Source: Archivesica marissinica
Lineage: Eukaryota; Mollusca; Bivalvia; Venerida; Vesicomyidae
DNA: 64,000 nucleotides
Direction: 5' to 3'
NCBI GenBank assembly: GCA_014843695.1
Contig: CM026400.1
Coordinates: 40,540,923-40,604,922, forward strand
This document shows positions 1 through 10,685 of this stretch, one piece after another (position 1 is the stretch's first letter; every line of letters starts with the position of its first letter). The position numbers were made by a program, and so were the translations under genes. The notes beneath the pieces were generated by a model. The model searched no databases, was not told where the DNA came from, and worked only from the letters and a program-made list of their open reading frames with translations.

Positions 1-925
1 GGACATACATACATAGGAAGGCGATCTGGACATACATACATAGGAAGGTGATCTGGACATACATACATAGGAAGGTGATCTGGACATACATACATAGGAA
101 GGCGATCTGGACATACATACATAGGAAGGTGATCTGGACATACATACATACATACATAGGTAGGCGATCTGGACATACATATATACATACATAGGAAGGT
201 GATCTGGACATTCATACACACGGATGTGATCTGGACATACATACATAGGAAGGTGATCTGGACATACATACATAGGTAGGCGATCTGAACATACATATAT
301 ACATACATAGGAAGGTGATCTGGACATTCATACACACGGATGTGATCTGGACATACATACATAGGAAGGTGATCTGGACATACATACATAGGAAGGTGAT
401 CTGGACATACATACATAGGAAGGTGATCTGGACATACATACATAGGAAGGTGATCTGGACATACATACATAGGAAGGTGATCTGGACATACATACATAGG
501 AAGGTGATCTGGACATACATACATAGGAAGGTGATCTGGACATACATACATAGGAAGGTGATCTGGACATACATACATAGGAAGGTGATCTGGACATTCA
601 TACACACGGATGTGATCTGGACACACATACATAGGAAGGTGATCTGGACATACATATATAGGAAGGTGATCTGGACATACATACATAGGTAGGCGATCTG
701 GACATACATACATAGGAAGGTGATCTGGACATACATACATAGGAAGGTGATCTGGACATACATACATAGGAAGGTGATCTGGACATACATACATAGGTAG
801 GCGATCTGGACATACATATATACATACATAGGAAGGTGATCTGGACATATATACATAGGTAGGCGATCTGGACATACAGACAATAGTAGGCGATCTGGAC
901 ACAAGTACATAGGAAAGTGAAGGCG
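1..925. repeat. 27-bp minisatellite A (about 34 copies)
   Basis: Tandem array of a 27-bp unit built around GGACATACATACATAGGAAG followed by GTGATCT. Variant units carry TTCATACACACGGATG or GGTAGGCG instead. The array runs off the left edge of the window. Both strands stay open over long stretches because 27 is divisible by three and the unit lacks stops. The predicted products are pure 9-residue repeats and are not credible proteins. Confidence 0.95.
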
Positions 926-960
926 ATAGTGGTTTAAATAAGATGACCGTAACTACGTAA

Positions 961-3015
961 CGAACACAGGAGGTAGATCTGGATTGACGAACAATGGGGG
1001 ACGATCAGGATTGACGAACAATGGAGGATGATCTGGATTGACGAACAATGGAGGGCGATCTGGATTGACGAACAATGGAGGACGATCTGGAGTGGCACAC
1101 AATGGCAGACGATCTGGATAGTGTGCAATGGAGGACGATCTTGACTGATGGACAATGTAGGAGGATCTGGATTGACGAACATTGGAAGTTGATAGGTATC
1201 GATGGAGTATTGGAGGACGATATAATAATGGAGAACACGATGGATATATGTGCAATGGAGGACGACCTGAACTGAAGGGCAACGGATGATAATCTAGATT
1301 ATCAGGCAATTGAGGAAGCTTTGGAATGATGAACAAAGGAGGATGATATGGTTTGGCTGACAATGGAAGATGACCTGGATTGACGGGCAATAGAGGATAT
1401 GGATTGACGGGACATTGAGGAAGATATGGACTGACGGGCAAGAAAGGACGATATGATTGACGAGAAATTGATGGACGATATGGATTGATGGGCAATGGAT
1501 GACGGTATGGATTGACGGTCAATGGATGACGGTATGGATTGACGGGCAATGGAGGACCATATGGATTGGCGGGTAATGGAGGATGATATGGATTGACGGA
1601 CAATGGGGGACGATATGGATTGACGGTCAATGGAGGACGGTGTGGATTGGCGGGCAATAGAGGACGATATGGATTGACGGTCAATGGAGGACGGTATGGA
1701 TGGATGGCCAATAGTAGACGGTATGGATTGGCGGGCAATAGAGGACGATATGGATTGACGGGAAATAGAGGACGGTATGGATAGATGGGCAATGGATAAC
1801 GGTATGGATTGGCGGGAAATTGAGGACGATATGGATTGACGGTCAATGGAGGAAGATGTGGATTGACGGGAAATAGAGGACGATATGGATTGATGGGCAA
1901 TGGATAACGGCATGGATTGACTGGCAATGGAGGACGGTATGGATTGGCGGGCAATTGAGGATGATATGGATTGGCAGGCAATGGATAACGGTATGGATTG
2001 ACGGCAATGGAGGATGATATGGATTGGTGGGCAATGGAGGACGATATGGATTGACGGGCAATAGAGGACGATATGGATTGACGGGCAATAGAGGACGATA
2101 TGGATTGACGGGCAATAGAGGACGATATGGATTGACGGGCAATAGATGGCGATATGGATTGACGGGCAATAGAGGACGATATGGATTGACGGGTAATAGA
2201 GGACGATATGGATTGACGGGCAATAGAGGACGATATGGAATGACGCGCAATAGAGGACGGTATGGATAGATGGGCAATGGATAACGGTATGGATTGGCGG
2301 GAAATTGAGGACGATATGGATTGACGGTCAATGGAGGAAGATGTGGATTGACGGGAAATAGAGGACGGTATGGATTGATGGCCAATAGAGGACGGTATGG
2401 ATTGGCGGGCACTAGAGGACGATATGGATTGACGGGCAATAGAGGACGATATGGATTGACGGGCAATAGAGGACGGTATGGATAGATGGGCAATGGATAA
2501 CGGTATGGATTGGCGGGAAATTGACGACGATATGGATTGACGGTCAATGGAGGAAGATGTGGATTGACGGGAAATAGAGGACGATATGGATTGATGGGCA
2601 ATGGATAACGGCATGGATTGACTGGCAATGGAGGACGGTATGGATTGGCGGGCAATTGAGGATGATATGGATTGGCGGGCAATGGATAACGGTATGGATT
2701 GACGGCAATGGAGGACGGTATGGATTGGTGGTAAATGGAGGACGATATGGATTGACGGGCCATGGAGGATGATATGGATTGGTGGGCAATGGAGGACGAT
2801 ATGGATTGACGGGCAATAGAGGACGATATGGATTGACGGGCAATAGAGGACGATATGGATTGACGGGCAATAGAGGACGATATGGATTGACGGGCAATGG
2901 AGGACGATATGGATTGACGGGCAATAGAGGACGATATGGATTGACGGGCAATAGATGGCGATATGGATTGACGGTCAATGGTGGTGGACTGTCGCCCAAT
3001 AGAGGACGATCTTGA
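961..3015. repeat. 27-bp minisatellite B (about 76 copies)
   Basis: A second 27-bp array, with a typical unit reading GACGATATGGATTGACGGGC then AATAGAG. Units at 961-1300 are diverged (GATCTGGATTGACGAACAAT type), and those from about 1500 onward are more uniform. A multi-unit block near 1780 recurs about 702 bp (26 units) later near 2481, so there is higher-order structure. The period and register match minisatellite A (17 of 27 positions identical between typical units), which suggests common origin. Confidence 0.93.
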
Positions 3016-3411
3016 TCAACGGGCGCTACAGGACATTGAAGTAAATGCCATGAGTTGAGCAGTATAGGTCGTGGTTATATATGGAAGGAAATATCATTAA
3101 CAATGATGAGTCAACGGAGCGCAGAAGGAGAAATATAATAGAATTTGTTTGAACTATTTCATAGTTTAATTTATTTTTCATAATATGATTAACAAAAGTG
3201 ATACATACATATACATGCAACATATAATACTCTATACAACAAATCTACTAATATCTTCTTAGCCCAACAATTAACGCACCCAATGTACCCAGTGTACCAC
3301 ATGTAAAACAACTCACTGTCCGTGCGGTACGTGAATGTATTACATTTAGCATGTCCCCTTGTATGCTAATCAACCGGCATTTTAGATATTTCTCAAGCTA
3401 AGAATTGTCTA
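3016..3411. other. AT-rich spacer, no gene seen
   Basis: This stretch lies between the 27-bp arrays and the presumed 3' end of the Nkx6 transcript. It has only short open frames with no recognisable protein similarity. A second AATAAA on the minus strand lies at 3175-3170 and could serve as an alternative polyadenylation signal. Confidence 0.5.
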
Positions 3412-3417
3412 TTTATT
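3412..3417 (-). promoter_or_regulatory. candidate polyadenylation signal for Nkx6
   Basis: AATAAA on the minus strand, about 600 nt downstream of the Nkx6 stop codon. It would give a 3' UTR covering roughly 4014-3400. AATAAA is common by chance in AT-rich DNA, so this is only a plausible site. Confidence 0.3.
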
Positions 3418-4014
3418 TTATTCGACAAACACTGATAGGAGTGCAATAACAAATTCACAATTCATATTTTGTAACTATTGTTGCCAGATATTTTGAGCTC
3501 CGTTTTATGCTTTAGTCTTCAGTATATAAGGCACGAGATTTTCGTGCAGAGATACATCATTATATCCTAGAATAACTGTGCCACATATTTCGCTCAATCG
3601 CTAATGTACCGCAGAGTTCCAAGCAATTGACGGGCCATATATATAACCGTGTACACTATTGCCGTCCATTCCAGCATTTCTATATATTGTTCTCATAAGT
3701 TCGTTTCCTAATATCACTGTTTTAGTCTGTCAGAGGAACACACATAGTTCTAATAATATCACTAATTGTTCTGTATGATGAACCGTCTTGTCGTATCCGT
3801 GGGAGTGCATCTCCAAGGTGATCTAAGCATACTAATGCAACATGTGCTTAAACAATATCATTAGTATCCATGTCAGTGGCAACTATATCCGCCCTCAATT
3901 GCACAGATTCATTTCAACATGGATGTTGAAGACATACTGCACACCTACAATACATTTATACTGACATCAGATTTGGCTTCTGGTACCCTGTTTGTAGATG
4001 TCTATAATATCACT

Positions 4015-4149
4015 TCAGCAATCCGCAATATCGTCCTCCTGCTCGGAACCATCGTCCATGGACTCTGCGAATTCCTGTTTCTTTTTTGCTGTTGCCATTT
4101 CCGCTGCGTGCTTCTTTCGCCATTTCGTTCGTCTATTTTGGAACCATAC
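4015..4149 (-). CDS. Nkx6: Nkx6 homeobox protein, exon 3 (homeodomain end and C-terminus)
   Basis: This exon encodes residues 222-265. It starts [20 protein letters not shown] and continues through a lysine run (AKKKQEF) to an acidic tail ending EDDIADC and a TGA stop at 4017-4015. It supplies the recognition-helix core of the homeodomain, with Gln50 at about residue 225 and Asn51 at about 226, the residues that contact DNA. The [12 protein letters not shown] stretch right after the homeodomain is typical of Nkx6. The acceptor is TTTTAAG directly before GTATGG, and the junction is in phase 0 with exon 2. The tail is much shorter than in vertebrate NKX6-1: the reading frame closes 30 residues after the homeodomain. 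This is either a genuine short form or one of several 3' ends. No open frame on this strand was called here, because only about 45 codons are present. Confidence 0.92.
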   Translation of the reverse strand, partial: VWFQNRRTKWRKKHAAEMATAKKKQEFAESMDDGSEQEDDIADC

Positions 4150-4365
4150 CTTAAAATGCAAACACGACATGTTAACTTTCTTTACTGCAGTGTGGTAATT
4201 AATAACTAATTGTGCTACTTAAATTAATGACAAACATTCGTATATGCATAATGATGCATAGCATTAAGTGACATAGTGCTGCAGGAACGGCACATCAAAC
4301 ATCAAACCCCACAATCCCTTTAATAATGCTCTCGATATGAAATGCAACAAGTTCAGCTTTCTTTT

Positions 4366-4400
4366 CTTGCAATCGAGCTCAAATAAATTTGTATAAACTA
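4366..4400 (+). mobile_element. SINE family B, 3' tail fragment
   Basis: The last about 35 bp match the 3' end of SINE family B (GCAATCGAGCT, then AAATAAATTTGTATAAACTA). The rest of the element is absent. Confidence 0.6.
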
Positions 4401-5146
4401 TAATGAGCAGCCACACTAACGTTTTCCGCATTAATTAAACATAATATTACAAGCAATGATGTTCTTCAACTACACCGGGAATCAACCATTTCCGACTTCC
4501 GGTTGACATGTGCACAATTAAGTTGAGCTAAGATATGAACTGTCATTTTAAGTATCGAGGATTAAACGAAATATCGTCATTTTAAAAGAAATGGAAATTA
4601 CGTTGACTGTTCAGAAAGTATATCCTTTGTGTTTGCCCGCATTTAAATACAAATTATTCCAATGTATAAAACATAAAGCGTATATAGAGTGCATAATACG
4701 GTTTTATGTAGATTTTATGCTTTAAATCCGGAGTAACACTCGCGTCGTGGAAAATAATAACAGCAAACGGCTTAAATAATACAGCATTAGTACAGGCTTA
4801 TTGCCTGGAAATACGTTGCTCATCAACGAACAGATATAAAACAGCAATTTCCTCATGTATCAATGGTAAAGTTTCACAATAAACACATGTGTTACAGTAG
4901 CTGCTATTTTATAGCTGCATAAGTTAGATACAATATTTGTCGTTTTAATAAGCACACGAAAAAGGCCAGATGAGATAAAATATAGGAATTGATGATCAAC
5001 GGAAAGTTGTTTTCTTGTGTTTCTATCATAAATAGGTAAACGTGATAAAAAAAGCTTATGTCAAATTATTATATAAATAATTTATTAGCTCGTAAATATT
5101 AATTATCACTAAAATGCACTCGCGAATGAGCCAGTTTTATTTACCG

Positions 5147-5490
5147 TCGGACACCCATGGGTGGTCGGATACCCATTGGAGATCGGATAACCATGGGAGG
5201 TCGGATACCCACGGGAGGTCGGACACCCACTGTAGGTCGGATACCCACTGGAGGTCGGATACCGCGACGCACGGTCGGATACCGACGCACGGTCGGTGGT
5301 TACCCACTGGAGGTCGGATACCGACGCACGGTCGGATACCCACGGGAGGTGGATACCCACTGGAGGTCGGATACCGACGCACGGTCGGATACCGACGCAC
5401 GGTCGGATACCCACGGGAGGTGGATACCCACGGGAGGTCGGATACCCACGGGAGGTCGGATACCGACGCACGGTGGATACCCACGTTGTA
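5147..5490. repeat. 18-bp minisatellite (about 19 copies)
   Basis: The unit is TCGGATACCCACGGGAGG, interspersed with the variant TCGGATACCGACGCACGG. It lies inside Nkx6 intron 2. Open frames on both strands are consequences of the 18-bp period. Confidence 0.93.
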
Positions 5491-5560
5491 TAAATTGGTG
5501 GTATATCTGGATGTAATTATACTGACAAAATGTATCATTTTGTATGTATATTATGTTTGA

Positions 5561-5833
5561 CGTCTCCGCCTCCGTGGTCGAGTGGTTAAGGTCGCTGACT
5601 TGTATACCACTGTAACCTATCATCACTGATGATCACGGGTTCGAGCCCCGCTCAGGCCGTGTCTCATTTATATGAAAAAGTTGGCAGTTTCTTACGGAGG
5701 TTGGTGCACCCAAGTACTGGTTAACCGCTGGAGCCTGCCCAGGAAAGGTGTTGTTAGGTAAACTGCCCGCCGGCGATATAGCCCAAAATGGTGCTGATGC
5801 AGGCGTAAAACCCGAATCATAACATAACATAAC
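5561..5833 (+). mobile_element. SINE family D, tRNA-Ser-like head, complete with target duplication
   Basis: The head at about 5568-5657 resembles a tRNA of the Ser/Leu type. It has an A-box-like TGGTCGAGTGG, a long variable arm that can pair (ATCATCA with TGATGAT), a B box GGTTCGAGCCC and partly matching acceptor ends GCCT and AGGC. About 170 bp of non-tRNA body follows, ending in an ATAAC repeat tail. The insertion is flanked by an exact 11-bp direct repeat, ATTATGTTTGA, at 5550-5560 and 5834-5844. This is the target-site duplication expected of LINE-driven retroposition. Confidence 0.85.
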
Positions 5834-5844
5834 ATTATGTTTGA

Positions 5845-6677
5845 ATAGTATGCATAACATTTACCAATATATGCATGGAAGAGCATTATACGGAAGCGTG
5901 TATAATTTTTAATTAATTTAATCATCTTAATATCATTAATTACTTTTAGCTATTTAAATGATTGCTTAAGCCATTGTCTTAAGTCTTACCAAGTATCAAT
6001 TGTAGCTACCCATAGTATCTCATAACTTTGTTGCTTTGTATTTGATTTGATAATACATGTATATGATGTTTGTCATCAGACAACATTGAAATGAGAAGGT
6101 TTCGTGCTTTACAGAATGATACGACAATACGACTATGGGGGAACTGATATACAGATACGACTATGGGGGAGCTGGTGCTCGAATCAGCCATTGTGCCAAC
6201 GGTCAGTCTGGTGTGAAAACTGCTATCTGTGTAGGCGTTTCTTAATACGCTACGGAGCAACATATAGATGAAAGTCTGTCATTTAGAGAGTCAGTCCATT
6301 AATCTCCACTGAATGCATTCGGTCTGTTTTATTATAACGCGTGTAAGCCCCCGTATCTACATCAACACTCCGCTATAGACCACGTGGTCACACATATTGT
6401 AATTTCTGTAAATCTGTGATATAATACTGGCGTACAATACCAGTAATCGGAATCAATGTGGATAAATGTACATATCTATATAGCCGTATCTATATACCCG
6501 TATCTCCCGCTAGTTAATTCTGTCCAATATTTCATAAATACTTTTAATAAGAAAGTGAAAAGAGGATTTCCGGGGATTTCGGGTGTAATACATCAAAGTG
6601 GATGTGAAATCCTGGATATAGCAAACTGATAATAGAATGGTTAGCAATCTACAGCTGGGCAGGTTCATGTCACTTTA
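5845..6677. other. intronic stretch without recognisable features
   Basis: AT-rich intronic DNA. The only pattern is a short near-duplicate around 6120-6170 (ATACGACTATGGGGGA twice). No coding frame looks real. Confidence 0.4.
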
Positions 6678-6919
6678 CCCCTTTCAACACTACATACCTC
6701 TAAATAGGCTTACACAAAGTGTATATCCAGATGAGCCGGCTCGTGACGAGCCGTCTCATCATGATCTGCACTTTTTGCCAGTAATATTACTATTTTAGAC
6801 AAAATTACCCATTTTGATAAATGAACTTGTTCAAATGTAATTTTCTTATTCATTTATTGGTCTAAAAATATCATCATCACCAGTCTATCTATGTCAGTTA
6901 CTTGGTGGTGTTGAATGGG
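6678..6919. mobile_element. piggyBac-type palindromic MITE, copy 1
   Basis: Short element with inverted ends (CCCTTTCAACAC at the left, GTGTTGAATGGG at the right) and TTAA directly after the right end. The left target reads TTTA, so it is mutated. An internal palindrome at about 6716-6775 has GATGAGCCGGCTCGT facing ACGAGCCGTCTCATC. Two further copies at 23151 and 62638 confirm the ends. CCC-starting termini with TTAA targets are characteristic of piggyBac-type transposons, and there is no transposase, hence the MITE call. Confidence 0.8.
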
Positions 6920-6942
6920 TTAAAGTGTACACTTTATGGTAT

Positions 6943-7345
6943 GCTTCATGTCTAGCTTGCATCTACTGACCGAGCAGAATAATTCATGTCTAGCTTGCAT
7001 CTACTGACCGGGCAGAATAATTCATGTCTAGCTTGCATCTACTGACCGAGCAGAATAATTCATGTCTAGCTTGCATCTACTGACCGAGCAGAATAATTCA
7101 TGTCTAGCTTGCATATATTGACCGGGCAGAATAATTCATGTCTAGCTTGCATCTATTGACCGGGCAGACTAATTCATGTCTAGCTTGCATCTATTGACCG
7201 GGCAGAATAATTCATGTCTAGCTTGCATCTATTGACCGGGCAGAATAATTCATGTCTAGCTTGCATCTATTGACCGGGCAGAATAATTCATGTCTAGCTT
7301 GCATCTATTGACCGGGCAGAATATTCATTCTAGCCACTATCCGGG
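6943..7345. repeat. 38-bp tandem repeat (about 10 copies)
   Basis: The unit contains TCATGTCTAGCTTGCATCTA followed by CTGACCGAGCAGAATAAT. Later copies differ at ATCTATTGACCGGGC. The array begins about 24 bp beyond the right end of the piggyBac-type MITE. The last copies are degraded near 7325-7345. Confidence 0.93.
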
Positions 7346-7762
7346 CAGAGGGAACACTGTTGGTGTTTAGCATTATTTTGGATCGAATTATTTGATGACT
7401 TTATTGAAGTTCTGGTGACCATTTTTAATTAAATCTTGTTATCTTTCATACATCTGTTCAAATATCAGAGTATTTATAGCATCTGTAAAGCGCACTTTGT
7501 GAATGACAGTGCATTGAAACTGTATGCTAGAATGAAGCAGTCATGGTGAGGCAGTTACATATATTATCTATTTTAAAATTTGCCCTTTAATAATAGCAAA
7601 ACTGACAACAAAATAAGGGAGAACATACAGAATTTCTAGTCAAAATGTTTTGCGAAAAGAATAGAACAACATTTTATTATCAGACTTGTACATAGTACAT
7701 ACTCATATAATACATAATATATAATATATTGATTTGCGTTGTAAGATGTATTGTTATTTGGA
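7346..7762. other. intronic stretch without recognisable features
   Basis: AT-rich DNA between the 38-bp array and a SINE. Nothing in it looks like a gene, an RNA or a mobile element. Confidence 0.4.
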
Positions 7763-8043
7763 ACAGACGGATCTGTAGTCCAGACGAGTGGTAACACGCT
7801 GGATGGTAATCCAGGGATCGCAGGTTCGATCCCCCGTCTGACCCTAATAACAGATGGGACGTTAAACCAAGGTCTCGTGTCGGTGCTTTACATCGTGCAC
7901 GTAAAGGAACCTGAGGAGACTCTGCAATGCGTCTCTGTCTGTATCATTGCACTATCCACCAACATCTAAAATGACTAATCTCTTCAGGAGGCATCGCTCA
8001 TATGGGCAACCAGTAGCGACGATCAATAAACGTAAGCACACAA
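7763..8043 (+). mobile_element. SINE family A, near full length
   Basis: The tRNA-like head starts ACAGACGGATCTG, with A box TAGTCCAG-(ACGA insertion)-TGG and B box GGTTCGATCCC. The body that follows contains GGGACGTTAAACC and GTGCACGTAAA, and the tail contains ATATGGGCAACC and AATAAACGTAA. The 4-bp insertion in the A box and scattered substitutions suggest an old copy. No clear target duplication was found. Confidence 0.85.
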
Positions 8044-8182
8044 AGGCGGGTGGAATGGCTGGCTGCATGTATTTGTTAGAGTGCTTTCGTTTATTTAATG
8101 CCATTGTTTGTGATTTTTCTTTTTCAATGTTGGTAAAACTTTTTTCTTTTTCGATGTTGTTAAGAGTTTATTTAGACGTTTG

Positions 8183-8440
8183 CATATAGTACATAGTCTT
8201 AATTATATATATATTATACACACTATTTACACGTGATCAATGTAATACATATAGTACATAGTCTTAATTATATATATATTATACACACTATTTACACGTG
8301 ATCAATGTAATACATATAGTACATAGTCTTAATTATATATATATTATACACACTATTTACACGTGATCAATGTAATACATATAGTACATAGTCTTAATTA
8401 TATATATATTATACACACTATTTACACGTGATCAATGTAA
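8183..8440. repeat. 65-bp tandem repeat, four near-identical copies
   Basis: The unit runs from CATATAGTACATAGTCTTAA through TTACACGTGATCAATGTAAT. The four copies are essentially identical by eye, which implies recent amplification. It lies between two SINEs in intron 2. Confidence 0.93.
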
Positions 8441-8700
8441 CTAATACAAGCACATTAAATAATCATGTTGTTTCGAGTATCTTAGAATAGAATTAGAATG
8501 GATATATATTGTTTTTAATGATCATAAACATTAAATTTACAAATTGCTTATTTAATATTTATGCATATGTGCATGCGCATGTCTACGTGTTTATTCTGAT
8601 AACACGTGTAGCCCAAACAATTTGTACTGTCATGCTATATTGTTGTAAGTTGTATGTCATGCCATGATCATGATGCAATGAACTATGACTAAACTAACTG

Positions 8701-8931
8701 TTAGTTTATACACATTTATTTTAGCTCGATTGCGAAACAAGTTCTTACAACTTATATTAATCACTCTCGAGTCCTCATTCCTGATGGAATATATCGCCAC
8801 GAGGGAGAGAGAAGAGGCAACGTGGAATTTAAATGCACAATCGTAACGGCTCCAGCGGGGCTCGAACTCCGGACCTTTTGCACCCGAAGCGAACGCTCAT
8901 CCACTACGCTATCACGACTTCCACTGTGTTA
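8701..8931 (-). mobile_element. SINE family B, slightly deleted
   Basis: On the minus strand the head reads GGAAGTCGTGATAGCGTAGT with B box GAGTTCGAGCCCC. The CCTCTTCTCTCTCCCTCGTG body and the tail TTCGCAATCGAGCTAAAATA follow. The segment between the tRNA-like head and the body lacks about a dozen bases present in other copies. Confidence 0.85.
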
Positions 8932-9704
8932 AAACATACTTTGCTTAGAAATACATTTCCAGTTGTCATGTGTACTTCATCTTGCTAGAACATTTATAGA
9001 CGTTGTTAAATAGTTTAAAACATCTATCTGTTGTAAACACCAGTATTTTATCAATCTTTAATATAATGCTTAACAATAATAAAACTTAATAAATTATCAC
9101 CATTCTTTTACAATAATTACAACTGTTTGCAATATCGCGATTCTGATTGGCTGATTCAGCCCATGTGATCGCCGTTCATAACCCAATGAGTTGCAATATT
9201 ATTCTATTCTCATTAATATTCATAGCGGACTACTTTCTTTTATGCAAATAGGTGTAGAAATGACATTTTTTACCTTGATGAACTGCAGATAAAGAATGTT
9301 CAATTATTGAATATGGTACTAAGTTATTATATTAATAGCTTTTTATTCTTTTTATTCAATTAATAATTAATTATGCCTATTTTAATGCTTCGATAAACTG
9401 CATATTGCTTATAGATTCAATAAATATATTTATTCTAGATTCAATATGTATGATTATTCAAGATTCATATATATTTATTCAATACTTAATAGCTATAGTT
9501 ATTCGTGTTGCAATAATATATATATAAATAAATAAATAAATATATAAATTATATTTATCTAAGATTCATGATTTATATTTAACTATTTATATAAGATTCA
9601 ATAGGGTTTATTTGGCATAAGCATACGGCCTATGTTCATAGCCAACATCACAGCATTGCGATATCAATCAATCATAATAAGTCATACTAATTATGTGGCC
9701 ATGC
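8932..9704. other. AT-rich intronic stretch
   Basis: Very AT-rich DNA with loosely repeated ATTCAAGATTCATATATATT-like runs near 9420-9600. No coding or RNA feature can be supported. Confidence 0.4.
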
Positions 9705-9936
9705 ATTAGTTTATACACATTTATTTTATCTCGATTGCGAAACAAGTTATTACAGCATTAGGGTAATCGCTCTCGAGACCTCATTCATGATGGAATCCAT
9801 CGCCGTGAGAGAAAGAGAAGAGACAATGTGGGTTTTGGAGAATTGTCTAAGGACGTCACAACAATGGTTCTGGCGGGGTTCGAACTAACACACTCTCGGT
9901 TGCATGGCAGACATCGTGTCCAGTACACCACGGTAC
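9705..9936 (-). mobile_element. SINE with family B body and tail but a different tRNA-like head
   Basis: On the minus strand the tail (TTCGCAATCGAGATAAAATA) and the body (GATGGATTCCATCATGAATG) match SINE family B. The head instead reads CCGTGGTGTACTGGACACGA, with TCTGCCATGC at the anticodon position and GTTCGAACCCC as B box. This is unlike the GTCGTGATAGCGCAGTGGAT head of other family B copies. A tRNA-Gly(GCC)-like origin for the head is possible but uncertain. Confidence 0.7.
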
Positions 9937-10099
9937 GTACTAGTTTATTAAGTCCAAGCATTTATTGAACCTAGCTATTAATTAAAGATTCTATAAACAA
10001 TTTTATTTTTGAACAGTATATATATAAACTACACGTTTATAGCGAGTGTTACATTTTCGCTACACATTTTAGAATTATGGATAATAACAAAATAATCCT

Positions 10100-10411
10100 T
10101 CACACATTATACTAATTTACCCAATATTTCGCACATATTGATACCAACTTTCAAAATTATCCCTCATACATTATACTAATTTACCCAATATTTCGCACAT
10201 ATTGATACCAACTTTCAAAATTATCCCTCATACATTATACTAATTTACCCAATATTTCGCACATATTGATACCAACTTTCAAAATTATCCCTCATACATT
10301 ATACTAATTTACCCAATATTTCGCACATATTGATACCAACTTTCAAAATTATCCCTCATACATTATACTAATTTACCCAATATTTCGCACATATTGATAC
10401 CAACTTTCAAC
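10100..10411. repeat. 64-bp tandem repeat (about 5 copies)
   Basis: The unit contains ACATTATACTAATTTACCCA, ATATTTCGCACATATTGATA and CCAACTTTCAAAATTATCCC. Copies are nearly identical, with the first and last partly diverged. It lies in Nkx6 intron 2. Confidence 0.93.
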
Positions 10412-10685
10412 TTTATTCAACAACTTAGGTTCATACACATAATGAACTGCAAAAGCATCATATACTATAGCACATAATACATAATATCAGCATAATATCA
10501 ATGGCGACTCACAATATGGTTATAAATTCACATCATTTCCAGGAAACGGCACTACCAGTTTTAAAGGATTTTACGTTTCTTGATAGTATACAATGATACA
10601 CAATATACTTCTATAAATTACGTTTTAGAAAACAGGTATTTGTTAATTTTTGAAACGAAGAGAATTTTGTTTTCCAAGCATTGTT

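Noticed and set aside
212..2999. Minus-strand frames of up to 553 codons with Pro-rich 9-residue repeats
   Set aside because: They are products of the two 27-bp arrays. The frames overlap each other and contain no unique domain.
3919..4209. Plus-strand frames over the Nkx6 exon 3 region
   Set aside because: They are antisense shadows of the minus-strand homeodomain exon.
7751..8189. Frames with SINE-derived peptides (also at 25244, 26062, 38298, 63568 and others)
   Set aside because: They are translations of SINE bodies or of the Tc1 remnant in wrong frames, with no independent coding support.
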